Positions 10,331-23,430 of a stretch of DNA of 64,000 nucleotides are shown here, piece after piece. A program made the translations under genes and the position numbers. This DNA comes from Nansenia antarctica (Eukaryota > Chordata > Actinopteri > Argentiniformes > Microstomatidae). The notes under the pieces were generated by a model. It did no database searches, was not told the DNA's origin, and was given only the letters and a program-made list of their open reading frames with translations. The stretch spans positions 39,835,000 to 39,898,999 of the forward strand of contig OZ022339.1 in the NCBI GenBank assembly GCA_963989245.1, in the 5' to 3' direction. How positions within the stretch are numbered: position 1 is the first letter of the stretch; each line of letters begins with the position of its first letter.

Positions 10331-11030
10331 GGGCTTTCACACCGGCAAAGAACCGTGCTGGTTCGCGTTCGCAAACCAAGTCTGGAACCGGCCGGCGCGT
10401 TCAGACCGAAGCTCAATTGGTTCGGAACCTGAAAAGTTGGTTCGCAGCGGGCACCAAAAAATAGTGGTTCTCAAGCGCGAACCAAAACGTAGAACAGTCA
10501 CGTCGTCAGTGGGTGTGTCCTATTCTAGGCTTCAGAGACCAGCAAGGAGGAAGTAGACAAAATGTAATCTAATCTAAATCTAATCATTAGTGATCAAAAA
10601 CAATATCAAAAGTGTCATTATTCTCTCCATCTTCCTCACATGCTCAGCAAACACACACACGCACACGCGCGCGGACATGCGCGGACATGCGCGAACGCGA
10701 ATTTCGTAAGCCATTTCTATTCCAGTAATGGAGCAGCTGATTAGTAAAAGAACGCATATAGAAAGTGTATTTTGTTTTGTTTCACAGAAAATTGTGTGTA
10801 TTTCAGATACTGTAGTAGTGGAAGATATTATCCTCTTTTCCAGTGAAGTAGCTGCCATCTAGTTGTGAATTGTTTTGTTTATCCCGCCCCTTCATCACCC
10901 AGCGTTGATGACGCGGATGGTTCAGGTTACACTGGTATGAACGCGGGCTCGTTCGCCAGACAGCACCAAGGTTCAGAGGTTTCCGAACGCGAACGCGAAC
11001 CGGCACGGTTCTTTGCCGGTGTGAAAGCCC
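10331..11030 (+). mobile_element. Non-autonomous TIR element, copy 1
   Basis: About 700 bp with ~45-bp terminal inverted repeats starting GGGCTTTCACACCGGCAAAG and continuing with GGTTCGCGTTCGC. The flanking dinucleotide is TA on both sides (10329-10330, 11031-11032). No coding capacity. A second copy lies in the opposite orientation at 12384-14451, disrupted by two later insertions. TA flanks suggest Tc1/mariner-type integration, but the second copy does not confirm it (TA and TT), so the superfamily is open. Confidence 0.8.
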
Positions 11031-11366
11031 TAGGGAGCTAGTAAGTGAGCTAGCTAACAAGTTAATGTAGGGCTACTTACTTCGAGGTGAAAAATAATGC
11101 ACATCTGAATAAAGTACCGCATACGATGAGTGATTGCCTCCGTCGTCTGGTAAGAGGTATGTTGGTTGGATAAAGTTGTGTTAGTAAATGATCACTGATA
11201 AAAATATGTTGGTGAGTGAAGCAGGAGCTGGGCTGGACCCAGGATGTCCCGTGAGGTAAGGTAAGAGGAAAGGGCATGGGAACGGGCCTGCTGGCCAGGT
11301 TTGTTATGAATCGAACATAATAAACCTGACAATAGCCTACATGCAGCAAATTTACCTACAGCTATT

Positions 11367-11486
11367 ATTTTGGGAATCTACATGGTGAAATGCATTCTTA
11401 GACATGTCTACGTCGTCATGATTACAAAGATGCCACTTGAAATGCACAAAATAAAAGTTTATTTGTGTCTTGTATGCATCCTTGTT
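11367..11486 (+). repeat. ~120-bp direct repeat, copy 2
   Basis: Partner of 9716-9835, 1.65 kb downstream in the same orientation. The TIR element at 10331-11030 lies between the two. Confidence 0.7.
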
Positions 11487-11846
11487 GTTACCTCATTCCA
11501 AATGCAACTATGGTCTCTACTTACGTCTGTTACAAGCATGACCAGCACCAGAGATATTAAAGAAATGTGCATGTGACTTGGAGGAAATTATCAAAGGAGA
11601 GCTCTGTTAGTTTGGAAAAATGTGATCTGTTTGATTTAAAGTGAGTTTTGTACATGTGGGATTCACCAGAGTGAAAGTGATGGACCACCTTTAGTGCTAC
11701 TACAGCTTATGCTGGATTACTTTATAGGACCACAGGGAGGAGATTAATTATAAATATCCACATATGATCAAAGACTGGTTGGTGTGTATATACAGTACCC
11801 TCCACAAGTATTGGCACCGCTGGTAAAGATGAGTAAAAATGATTAT

Positions 11847-12227
11847 TTAAAAATTCACCTTTTGGTGAATTAGGTTAATGTCACACTGAAAACCTTTAAT
11901 TGAAGTAAATTTATTTGGAGAAAAAAAATGTCTGTCATCAACACAAGTCTGGAGCCCATGGACATCACCAAATGCTGGGTTTCCTCCTTTGTGATGCTTT
12001 GCCAGGCTTTTACTGCAGCTGTCTTCAGTTTTCACTTCAGTCTTGTTCATGTGTCTTTCTGCCTTTAGTTTTGTCTTCAGCAAGTGAAATGCATGCTCGA
12101 TCGGGTCGAGATCAGGTGATTGACTCAGCCATTGCAGAATATTCCATTTCTTTGCCTTAAAAAACATGGTTTGCTTTTGCAGTATGTTTTGGGTCGTTGT
12201 CCATCTGTACTGTGAAGTGCCATCCAA
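11847..12227 (-). pseudogene. Tc1 transposase remnant
   Basis: The frame contains NILQWLSQSPDLDPIEHAFH, the conserved region around the second catalytic acidic residue of Tc1 transposases, followed by KTKLKAERHMNK. The N-terminal DNA-binding part is absent and downstream text is degraded. Clearly non-functional. Confidence 0.7.
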
Positions 12228-12648
12228 TCAACTATGCTGAATTTGGCTGAATCTAAGCAGACAGTATACACTTCAGAATTCATCTGGCTGCTTCTGTCTT
12301 CTGTCACGTCACCAATAAACATGAGTGACTCAGTGCCTTTGGAAGCCATGCATGCTCATGCCATCACACTGCCTCCACTGTTAGGGCTTTCACACCGGCA
12401 AAGAACCGTTCCGGTTCATGTTCGGAAACCTCCGAACCTTGGTGCTGTCTGGCGAACGAGCCCGCGTTCATACCAATTTAAGTGGAACCATCCACGTCAT
12501 CAACGATGGGTGATGAAGGGATGGGAATGGGATGAACTAAAATGTCACAACTAGATGGCAGCTACTTCACTGGAAATGAGGATAATATCTTCCACTACAG
12601 TATCTGAAATAAACACTATTTTCTATGAAACAAAACAAAAGACACTTT

Positions 12649-13043
12649 GTTTTTGTTGTTTTTTTTTTTCCGGATTTTATCCCTTTTTCACCCAATTTGG
12701 TAGCCAATTGAACCCAACCTAGCATCCAATTATCCCCTGCCTATTGCGAGGGATCCGCCGCACGACCCCGTGGCCGGCAGTCCCAGAGGAGGCCGCCAGG
12801 CAGACTAGCTGACTGGCTCCTCGAGCCCAGCACCGTTATTCCGGCACCCCGGGGGCGCTGTTGCGCGACGGATCCTTGTCCGGAACTACTCCTATACCCC
12901 CCCTCGGGAGCGGCCGCCCAATATGCCGCTCCCCGTATGTGCCCCAGCCATATCCGGGTCTGGCGAGCCGGGATACGAACCCCGGCCCCGGTGGGCAGCA
13001 TGCACTAGTGGCCAGTGCTTAGCCCGCTACACCACCGCGGGCC
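12649..13043 (-). mobile_element. tRNA-derived SINE with 12-bp TSD
   Basis: On the minus strand it begins with GGCCCGCGGTGGTGTAGCGG, giving an A box (TGGTGTAGCGGGCTAAGC), and a clear B box (GGGTTCGTATCCC) follows ~45 bp on. A GC-rich body comes next, and the AT-rich 3' end ends in A-rich sequence near 12660. It is flanked by the perfect 12-bp target duplication AAAAGACACTTT (12637-12648 and 13044-13055). Intact pol III boxes and duplication suggest a relatively young insertion. I do not recognise the family by name. Confidence 0.85.
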
Positions 13044-13151
13044 AAAAGACACTTTCTACACGCGTTTTCTTACTAACCAGCTGCTCCTGGAAATGGAAAT
13101 TCGCAGTCGCACGCATGTGTGTGTGCGTGTTTGTGTGTTTGCTGAGCATGT

Positions 13152-14168
13152 GGAATGGAATGGAATGGAATGGAATGGACTTTATTTGTCATTGCTACAG
13201 TACAGGTACCAAACAACGAAATTTAGGAGGGGTGGCTCCCCTGGTGTTAGGAAAGGAAAAAGAAAACACATTTTAGAAAAAGCATAGATGCATAAAATCA
13301 CAAGAAGGTAAGGAGCTGGTTTACATCAATAAAGGCTATGTACACAATCCACTGTACTATACTGCACAGATAGTCAACTAGGGTTGTCATATTGCACAAA
13401 GAGTATTTTTTTCACATTATTTTAAAGTGTCACAGTTTGCAGGCTTGAAAATGTACATGTTTGTGCCTCAGCACTAGCTGCCATACAATCCGTCCGGACT
13501 GTCCTGGGCCCAGAACTTAGGCCTTTTCTGTGTTCAGGGCCTTGACGGCCCTGTGGTAGAAGCAGTCCTTCAGTCTGTTTGTCTTAGCGGCCGGGGTCCT
13601 GTACCTCCTGTTCGAGGGCAGCTTGACAAAGTGTACGTGCCCAGGGTGGGTCGGGTCCCTGGAGATCTTGGAGGCCCTCCTGAGACAGCGTGTGTTGTAC
13701 AGCTCCTCCAGAGAGGGGAGGGGGGCGCCGGTGATCTTCTGTGCTGTTCTCACGACTCTCTGTAGCTCGTTTCTCTCCGCTGTTGTGCAGCTGTGGAACC
13801 AGTTGGAGATGCCGAAGGTGAGGATGCTCTCCACTGCGCCGTGGTAGAAGGCCACCAGTATCTCCTGCTTGTTGTGTTGTTTCCTGAGGCATCTCAGGGT
13901 GTATAGCCGCTGTTGTGCCCTCTTGATGGTGCCTTTAGTGTTGTCCTTCCAGGCCAGGTCATCCCGCATGTTGTGTCCCAGGAATCGGAGGGTTGAGACT
14001 CTCTCCACGCTCTCTCCGTCGATGAGCAGGGGCTGGATCTCGGACTTTTTCCTCCTGAAGTCTACGATGAATTCCTGGGTCTTTGACTTGTTTAGCAGCA
14101 GGTTGTTAACCTTGCACAGCTTGCTCAGTTGCTCTACCTCATCCCTGTACGCCGCCTCGTCCCCCCCC
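13152..14168 (-). mobile_element. L2-type LINE, 5'-truncated
   Basis: Same family as the element at 1-663, minus orientation. The (GGAAT)n tail starts at about 13152, then comes the 3' UTR, then ORF2 C-terminal coding sequence (13517-14008 and further open towards ~14160). Visible blocks include RVSTLRFLGHNM, FYHGAVESILTFG and AQKITGAPLPSLEEL. It is 5'-truncated after the RT. Comparison with copy 1 of the host element shows insertion within GCTGAGCATGTGAGGAAGAT, with only a few duplicated bases. Confidence 0.85.
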
Positions 14169-14730
14169 GTGTGAGGAAGATAGAGAGAATGATGAAACTT
14201 TAGATTTTTTTTTTAGCGCTAATGATTAGATTTAGATTAGACTACATTTTGTCTCCTTCCTTCTTGCTGGTCTTCATAGAATATGACACACCCACTGACG
14301 ACGTGACTGTTTACGTTTTGGTTCCCGCTTGAGAACCACTGTTTTCTGGTTCCCGCTGCGAACTAACTTTTCAGTCTCCGAACCAACTGAGTTTCGAATG
14401 TGCCGGCCGGTTCCAGACTTGGGGAACAGTTCTTTGCCGGTGTGAAAGCCCTTGTTTTTGCAGCTGAAGGATGGCCTGTTTCACTTTGAGAGGTGCATTC
14501 ACAACAACAGCTTCCAAATGCAAATGCCACACTATTGTCCAATTACTTTTGGTCCCTTGAAAAAGAGGGGGGCACATATTAAACAGCTGTAATTCCTAAA
14601 TCCTTCCTCCAATTTGGATGTGAATACCCTTGAATTAAAGCTGGTAGCTGGTAGTCTGCACTTTAAACCCATATTATGTTATAAAAAGAACAAATTCTGT
14701 CAGAGTCCTAAAGAAAAGTCTGCACAAGAA

Positions 14731-17087
14731 GTTTGCTTGCCTGAATAGAAAAAAACCTTTTCACAGCAAAGTTTTAGTGAATTTATACATCTATAAACTG
14801 TGAATGTTTATGGATGTATAAATTCAGGAGAAGGGGGGACCAGGTAGCAGTGTCTTGTAGTCAGGTGATTGTTGGAAGACCAAAATGGATACAGAGCATG
14901 AGTGTTGTGTCTTTGTCGGTGCCAGCTATTGATGTGAATGAAATGTATTATTCCTTCCTGAAAAAATGTATCCACAAACTGTCTGGGCTTTCATTCCATG
15001 TTTGGGTGCTCATGTCTCACAGTTCCGATGGCAGAGCAAACAGAATAGAATAGAAGCAGACACTTGGAGGAACCTTAAAAAAAGGCTCAGCTGAAACTTT
15101 TTACTGCTGACTGAACTAGTCTCATTTGAATACACTGGTGAAGTGGAACTTCACACTTGAGCTTGGGGGCAAACAAACAAGCATGTAGCTCCATACTATG
15201 GACGTGCAAATGGTGATTTGTTTTACTGCCCTCTGCCCCCTTCCTAATAAGTGAGAATTTTACATTTGTTTTCTCCAAGCATCCCAATAACGAAGACAGT
15301 TTCTGAGACTATGTAGGTTTGAACATTTATTTTCAAAGACCTGTTTTAGTTATATTTGTGACTGGTCATGTCTAGCACTCTGTATATTGAATTGCAATTG
15401 TATCATGCTCAACATAGTTATACTCACTGCAGTTTTTCACGTGGAAAATGTTGTTCAAAATCAGACAATGACGGCTACATTAGGGACAGTCGGGGTTTGA
15501 TTACCAGTATTTCTCCTAAACTTAGTGGATTCTCTCTCTTATTGCACTTGCAGAAGTATACTGGCCTATTCTTTGTTTTCTGTTCATAACTTAAACTTGA
15601 AGGAAGATTTCATTGTATATCTGACTAACCAAGCACCATCCAAATTAATTATGCATTTACAGTACAACCACAGCATTGAGTTCACACTTTCCGTTCTTTG
15701 TTCATGTAAATATCTTTGGCAGTCACAGTGAAAGAGTCTCTTTGTTAACTTCCTGGTGAGATATTGGTGAATGTGTGTGTTGCATCGGTCCTGGATTTAA
15801 GCAAAACTTTCAAAGTTGGTTTCCTCAGCCAAGCCCCGATTGTAAACAATGAGAGTCGCATCCACTCGTGCATAGCATATAGTGCGAGGAGGAGGAAAGA
15901 TACACATTTCTTAATGCCAAGAAATTGACTGCTTTCTCATGGAATATATGCAATGATGAAAGTGGGCCGCTGTTATGTCCAATTTGATGCATTACAACTT
16001 TCTAAGCCACCTCTGTTTGTGTTACAAACAAAAGTTGTTTGACTTCAGCCTAAGACTGATTCAACCATAACCTCATTCCTGTGTCTAAAATAGTTTGAGG
16101 GGTTCAAGGTGTGAGGTTCTCACGCTGCATCAGAGCAAAGAGTGACACACAGACACAGTAGCGATGGCAGAGAAATAGTTTTAGTTCTTAATTAAGGTTT
16201 ATGCACAGATATGATTTGAAATTTCTCAGACAAGACAATAATTTGTCCTTTTCCGAATGTGAGGTGTTCAAATAACTCATAGTACCCGCAAATAATTTAT
16301 CTTTACAGTCCTTTTCCAAATGCAAGGTGGTCTAACATATCCATCATGCTCAACGAATGAATGGCAGAATAAACTTTTCATTGGATACCGTTTTGATGCA
16401 CTGATTCGCTTTTGATACATGTATTTAGTATGTGTGTACGTTTGTATAGTTATATTGCAATTTGCTAAATATTTATTATTTTAATATAAAATGTGCTCAA
16501 GCAATAGAGAAAAACTGTAGTTTGTCTCAAAAGTACAATAGCGAAAAAAATATCCCTTTTCACAATGACATGGAAATGGAAGTGTTTGGTCAAGAGGTTG
16601 GGTGGAAAGGTATTTTTTGTATTCATTTTGCCAAAATGAAACACTATAACAGTATATCTAACAGTATCTTGTCCCAGCGGTATCTTGTCTAGACAGACTC
16701 AAGGGAGCATGTCCACACTGTCACAATGGTAAACACCCCTGAAGGTGTAGTATCATCCCATCAGCAGTAGTGTTATGGTAGTAGGGACATTGGTGTCACT
16801 GTGTTCCTTCTTGAGTTAGCTGAGTTATTGATGTTGGATAAGTGCCACGTCTTTTATACCTTACCTCGTCCCCAGACTATTCCACAGAGTGCATATAAGC
16901 CTAGAATAACAATGAACTCCAACTTGGTGGTAGTGAATTTACTGAGTAGAGTATTTGTCATTATTACATTTTTAGCGAGGGGGGGGGGGGGGGGGTGGAG
17001 GAGTGCTGTGGGAGATGATTTATGCGGGTTAAAGCCAATGGCTAAACGTCAGGAGTTTTTCCCAATCTGTATATTTCGTAGGCAAAG
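14731..17087. other. Non-coding, nothing recognised
   Basis: No family-like frame, repeat terminus or RNA gene seen. A run of 17 G lies at 16979-16995. Confidence 0.5.
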
Positions 17088-17222
17088 TTTGACACGTTGG
17101 TCCACCAGACTTTCTGAAACGTTGGTCCACCAGACCTTCTGACACATTGGTCCACAAGACTTTCTGACACATTGGTCCACCAGACTTTCTGATACATTGG
17201 TCCATCAGACTTTCTGAGCATA
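17088..17222 (+). repeat. 25-bp minisatellite, about five copies
   Basis: Tandem units of the form CATTGGTCCACCAGACTTTC plus TGACA, period 25 bp, with 1-4 differences each. Open frames across it are artefacts. Not CRISPR: the units are contiguous with no spacers. Confidence 0.9.
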
Positions 17223-17891
17223 TTGGGCGGAGGTGTCTGGACTTTCATTTGTTCACAGATGAGTGATCTTCATTTAATCATTATCATGGTTATGAATTAT
17301 AAGGAATGTTTATGGCAACAACATGGCCCACTTGAACCATAACTTAAAACTACTGTAACGCTTGTCATTAGGTGCTATCTGTACGGGACTACAAAGTTAC
17401 AAAGTATCAGTGGCTGCATTGCATTCAAGGTTCAAGTTCATATTTATACAATTATTTATGTATGTGTGTAAATGATTAACCTATCAAACTCTTCCAGGTA
17501 GGTATGTTAATACTTCATATATGACCTTTAAGCAAAATGTAAAAATTATAAGTTGTGCTTCTTACAAACATGCATTTGCAAACTCATCCATGCAAACTCA
17601 TCCATGCAGAATTACACAACAGTTACTCCACTTAGGTACTCCAATCAGGTTGTTAGTCAGTTCAAAGTTAATGTAAACTTTGTTTAAAACAATTTGCTTG
17701 CTCCCTGGGCTGAAAAAAGAGCAATATTTGAAGGGCTTGTCAGATTGTACCTTCCCTCACTGTGTAGCATGAAATGGGCTTCCATGTTTTCTCCCCCACA
17801 TTTACTTGCTCTGGGTTTGTCTGGAGCAGGTCTCTTACATGTTAACATCAAAATGTTCTCACACTTGCATACCCAAGGCACATCCCCTCAT

Positions 17892-18038
<147 letters not shown>

Positions 18039-19102
18039 TGGTGCTCCGTAGGTGTGGGTTTGAGTGAGGATCCATCCCTACATTACGTTTGGCTGTCTGT
18101 GTGAAAATGGTCTCTCCTAACATCCATTTAATCTAAACTAAAGGGCGTGGGCAGAAGCCCTCAAACTACCTAATGGGATGTAGTTGCACATGCCTGGTCT
18201 CAACGGAATTCATGCTGTTGTAAACCTGCAGATAGTACAGCCTGCTTTTAGCATTTAGCATGCATTGTGTACTCTGCTCCTGGTGTGATATGCAAATGTT
18301 ATCCTCCATTAACCACAATATGTCCAATATGTATCTCGTGTTTAAAAGCATCCCCTTGACACAACAAAAACTGCTAATGGAATAGGCATCTGTATCCTTC
18401 ATCAGGCTATTTACATCATAATACATTATACATAATGACGTAAAAATAGCATGGTGTGTTATACATTCCCCAGACAGAAAAAAGTATTTCACAAGTATTC
18501 ACTATCACTCTAGATGTTTACAAGTCCAAAGCATAGATGACAATGAATCTGTTGATATCAACTGAGATTCCTGAAGTGAAAATATCTATTAATCTTGGCA
18601 ACGGAGGAACAATAATAATAAATAATAATAAGTGATATTTGTAATGCACTTAACATATGGAAATCTGAAAGTGCTACAGATTAAAAACAAGAAAGTGCAT
18701 GAACATGCCTGCACACATACATCTCCTAACAGGATGGAATTAAAAAACATTAATAACGTTAGCAGGTGGCACTATTGACACCAGCGCTATTTGGGTTTCG
18801 TTTATTAATATTGCATTAATTTGTTCAGACAAACAGGCTGGCAGACAGAAGATAACCAATTTTGAGAGACAGTAATATGACAGCAAGAGCACTTTGAGAG
18901 GATTTGAGAAGAAAAAGAAGGGAACCAAATGAAGTTAAGGAGAATAAGGCTCATTAGGACTACCAGAATTGTATGACAGAACTTAAAGGCAATCATGCAT
19001 GTGTCTCTCTTAATTATACAAGCTTTGGGGCAGATGAGAGAGAGAGAGAGGGCTGAAGAAAATTAAGGGAGATATCATTCTCGGTGGGTGGGTGTCTGTC
19101 AG

Positions 19103-19160
<58 letters not shown>

Positions 19161-22100
19161 ATTCCCATCTGCCCAGCTTCCTGGTGTAATAGCCAAGAAA
19201 AGGGAGGGAGTGAAAATGCACGCCCACTCCCAATCACTTTTAGTTGTGTTCTACTCATCACTGGCACATTTATCCGCTTCCAACTTCCAGATGTCCAAAT
19301 AGATTCCTCTGACTAGGCAGGTGAGATTCATCTCAAGTAGTCATGGAGACGACACAGACTTCGGTAGTCTATATGGCCCCTTGTGTGCAACTCTCTGTAC
19401 TGAGCAATCGCTCACCCTGTAGCTTTACACTAATGATCACTGGTGTGAGTTTACGTATGTGTGTGGGCCTTTCTTGGTCAATGCGAAAAATACCCATACA
19501 CTTGGTTCAGACATCCCGTTCTTGCTTTTATCAACAATAACTCAAGCAATTATGTTATTAATTTTGATTGAGAAAATTGTGTTTCTTAAAAAATATGCTT
19601 AGTTCTAAGAATGAAAGGTTGCCATTTTCTCTCCTCACCATCATACTATTCATTCCCTACACACTCATCTGAACACCCTCAGTAGGAGCAGTGCCCTGAG
19701 TTACTGTAAGTAACCTCTGCCTTCACCATACTTGACCGTGACAGTAAGGTCACCAGTGCATACCAGTCAACAACACCCATCAGTCAGTCACATTTCTGAC
19801 TGCCCCTATGGGTTTACGTGTTGCAGAAAAGATTGGCCAGTTCAGTCAAATACTGCTTAACCACCTACTAAATTAATGTCTTCTTTGACACTATACATAG
19901 ACACTCAAATAGACTAAATTGTCACAAAAAGGCATACTGCTGACCATGCAGATATGGAACTCACAACATCAGTATTAGCGTCATGATCTAGTCAGTGTGG
20001 CTAGTGAAGCCACAGTAGCGATGAGTGTATTCCATCCTCAGCTGTGGGATTAGTCATAATTTTGGCTTTGCCTTAATTAACTCTGGAGGTACTGTAGTAG
20101 TCACTTTTCGCATTGTGCTTTCTGCAATATGACTCAATGATGTTCTGTTTTCCTGCTACAATCGTGTTATAAACTACTCCTCCAGTTCTTTCTCAATACG
20201 GGTCACACTCACTGGGATCTCTACAATGGTCATGGGCTTTAGTAGTGACACCCCACTTTGGATTATGGGATGTTCAGGCTCTGTTTCTCCTGTCAAGGGG
20301 GATCAGATGCTCAGTTTTGACATCTTTGGCATCTGGATGAGAGATTTGGATCCAGGAGGATTGGATGGTTGGCAAGACGTAACCATGGCGACGGAGCACC
20401 GTGGATTTCGCAGGAGCAGTCAGTTGCCGCCCGCCTCCCAGTATGTGGACATTTTTCAAGGCTGTTAGTTGATCAAGTTCTTCTTCTGGAAGCAGCTGGA
20501 TTAAAACAACCCCGCTGTTCTCTGAGAGTGGGAGTGCAGCCACGGCTGAATATAAATCATAAAGGAAATAAAAATGACCCTTATTCTCCATAGATTGCAG
20601 CAAAGTCTTAATCAGCCATACATAATGGCCATTACATTGAATGGTCACAGACTTTTTCATACACTTGTGCGATTCTGCATGGTTAAAGTAGATAATTACT
20701 TTTCTCTGTCGCTCATTGCTGATGGTGTAATTATAGCGCCAAGCACCATTAACACACCTGGCAATAACCAAGTTGTTGTTTTTTTCTTATTGGCATCAGG
20801 CCAACAGCAATTCAAACAGCCTCTGCAAGAACTATCTCAGGATGGGCCCACTGATGTTTGTCATACTATTATCACTAGAGCCAGGAGTTTTTTCTGACCA
20901 TGTGACCTGACAAGGAACAACTCTGGGCTCTAGTTATATTCTTAAGGTATGAGTAAAATGGTCATGAAAAACCTTTGGCCCTAATTATCATCAACATGAC
21001 ATTTGAGACCATATCCAGCTGTTGAAATATACCTAGAGCACAAAGAACACTACCATCACAATGTAGTTGAAGTGCACACACAGAAAGATTGAAACATAGG
21101 GCTCTATTCCATCATTTCGATTGAATGGCAAAAGTATTTTACTTTTTAACCCTGGTAAAATTATTTGAACAACATCTTTGATTCTAGAAAAATCCGATTA
21201 TGTTTCTCTTTATACGTGTTATACTTAATTAACAATGGTGAAAGAAGCCTGCATTAATTCAAGTTAATAACACTTTAAGTCAAACGGTGCAGCCAGGTGA
21301 CGGACAGATGATTCACACGCAAACATGCAAAAGATCATCACATGTTCAATGACAGGCTTAAATCAGCCAGTTATGTAACACTCCACCATGATTAAACAGT
21401 GTGACGCCACTGGCTATGAGAGTAATACTGTTGGTCGTCCCACCCACTGCTCCAGCCTCCACCTGCTCTGCCGCTCTGTATTTAACCTAAGTTGTGGGCT
21501 CCCCCACCCACGCTATTTTATATTTGATGTTTTAAAACTTCAGGCAGGGAGCTGTACAGCCATCTAATTACGACCAAACTGAAATGTATTACGATTTTCA
21601 TTGAACAAAGATTCAACCGACGTAAGTGTCCTGATTGTACCATATAGAGAAATAACATTTTGTATTCCATACTGGCCTAAATTTGACAGTTAGAAGTGTT
21701 CATAATCATGTTGATATATGTGGACTTCATATAATATATATCAAGCTATCATATACATTTTCATAAATTGTTTTTAATTATATTGGAATTTCTGACCTGA
21801 TTAGCATAAAACTGGTATTTCACACATTATCTGAGTTATACATTAGCTCAGTCAAGTACTGTCAATCATCAGTTGCAATTAACCAATGAGAGTGAGAAGT
21901 ATGGCCAATTACTGACTGGTTGTCCCTCCCAGACCTACATTGTAGTAGATCTGAAGATATCAGCTAGATACATGCAAGATGGATACTTCTATTACTAGTA
22001 CTGCAGTCCATTCCTTTCCAATTCTTTTTAAGTCCCTCCCTAATTTTGCTTGAGTCTGCCGTGGCCAAAATACTGAGAAGTCTACAGTATAATGAGAGGT

Positions 22101-23430
22101 TAGTAATTTCAGAATTTGGACATAAGCCAAAGCCATGACATTTTCAAGGGGCATAATAGAAGTGCATTTTACTACTCCTTACTGCCTTTTCACTCCCATG
22201 CTGTATATGTTACAATATACAAGAGACTTTTATTCTGTCCCAACTATTGAATCATGGTAAAAGGTTAATGTTTCTTATCTAAAGCAGTGACTACACTTTG
22301 CTTGTATTCAGGAATATATCTGTAGTAGGTCTTCTGAAATATCAAGGCTGTGAAAATAGATGATATATTACATTGGAATAATATCTGCTTTGAAGATGAC
22401 TTGATTGTCTTGTGTCTAGTTTTGTTGCTTTATTTAACAGACATGTTTTTTTTCTTAGCGTCATGGGTCTTTTGAACTAAGATGAAGGAGAGTTCATTGA
22501 CATTCTATATGCTCACGCAACAGACAACTCAACTCATCTGATTTCTGATACAATATCAACCAGTAGAAGATTTCTTTGGCTTCAAAGAACAAACACTTCC
22601 TTATGAATGTATTACTTGACATTAAGACTATAGAATGTGAGCCAAAGACCATTGAAACGTCTCAAGTGAGTACAGTGAATGGGAGAGAAAAGCCTTGCCA
22701 CTAATGTTAATGGGTTTTTTAGGGTTTTTGTAGAGTCCTTCATGAGGACTTTTACATCTTGATTCTCATTTGTGAATGAGAGTCTTCGTCTTACAGCCCA
22801 GGCTCCAAAATGTATTTTGACAGTTGTTAACGTGTGTTAGCAAACAAGACGGAATGGTGTCATGAGCACCAACAAGCTGACACTGCCTATCAGCTAAAAA
22901 TAATGCAATGTCACAGCAAACCACTAGATTTTGACATTACCATCTTAATGATAAATGTGCAGTTTGGCCTAAATTATAACACACTCTGGTTGCGTGATGC
23001 CTAGTCACCAGTCAATTCTGGAGCAACATTGTGTCTGCGAGAAGCAGCAATATGTAAGTCGAGTAGTACTATACTAACCTTAAAACATGAGGCGCACAAG
23101 GTGAAACTTGAGGCGAACTGCTTTACCCGAGGCAAAAGTTGGTCACTGTTCCACCCATTTGATGTCACAATGTTGTCTTCACTATTATGATCAAATGGTG
23201 TGTCACGCAACACCACCTCACATGTCAATCTTGGCATGAGTGCCAGGGGTTGCCGACACCTGACAGCTGAAACCATTTGCAATACATTTCCAACCTGTTA
23301 TGTAAATGCAGTAGCTAAGAGCATGTATAGCACACTTCAGATTAGGTAGGAATGGTTGTATGATATTGATACCATCATTTTAAGTGCTTGAGGGGCATTG
23401 GTGCACACATTACACATTAAATTGCAGGGG
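18039..23430. other. Non-coding; microsatellite and one possible conserved element
   Basis: A (GT)n tract lies at 19105-19159. The largest frame (20274-20771, minus, 165 codons) shows no family features. The stretch around 20480-20770 is less repetitive, with several homeodomain-type TAATTA/ATTA cores, and could be a conserved non-coding element. Nothing else is recognised. Confidence 0.4.
19105..19159 (+). repeat. (GT)n microsatellite
   Basis: About 27 pure GT units. Confidence 0.95.

Larger units (their letters stand above)
12384..14451 (-). mobile_element. Non-autonomous TIR element, copy 2, with nested SINE and L2
   Basis: Ends match copy 1 (10331-11030) in reverse orientation; the right 240 bp (14210-14451) align well with 10331-10600 reverse-complemented. 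Its interior is interrupted by a SINE (12649-13043) and an L2 (13152-14168). Without these it would be about 650 bp, like copy 1. It is inserted in a Tc1 relic. Confidence 0.8.
11793..14730 (-). mobile_element. Tc1-like transposon relic, split by later insertion
   Basis: Starts with CAGTACCCTCCACAAGTATT after a TA at 11791-11792, a typical fish Tc1 terminus. Antisense transposase sequence runs from about 11850 to 12383. Matching Tc1 sequence resumes at 14452 (CAGCTGAAGGATGGCCTGTT, then TGTCCAATTACTTTTGGTCC) and fades by about 14730. The TIR element 12384-14451 sits in the gap, and a central part of the Tc1 is missing. No clear right TIR was found. Confidence 0.7.

Noticed and set aside
12900..13043. 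tRNA gene suggested by A and B boxes
   Set aside because: The boxes belong to the SINE head; the full cloverleaf is not kept and the body continues as SINE.
17088..17222. Regularly repeated unit that might suggest a CRISPR array
   Set aside because: Units are contiguous, without spacers, and the DNA is a vertebrate genome.
20274..20771. 165-codon minus-strand frame
   Set aside because: No recognisable domain, no splice context and no codon-level sign of constraint; kept only as part of a possible non-coding element.
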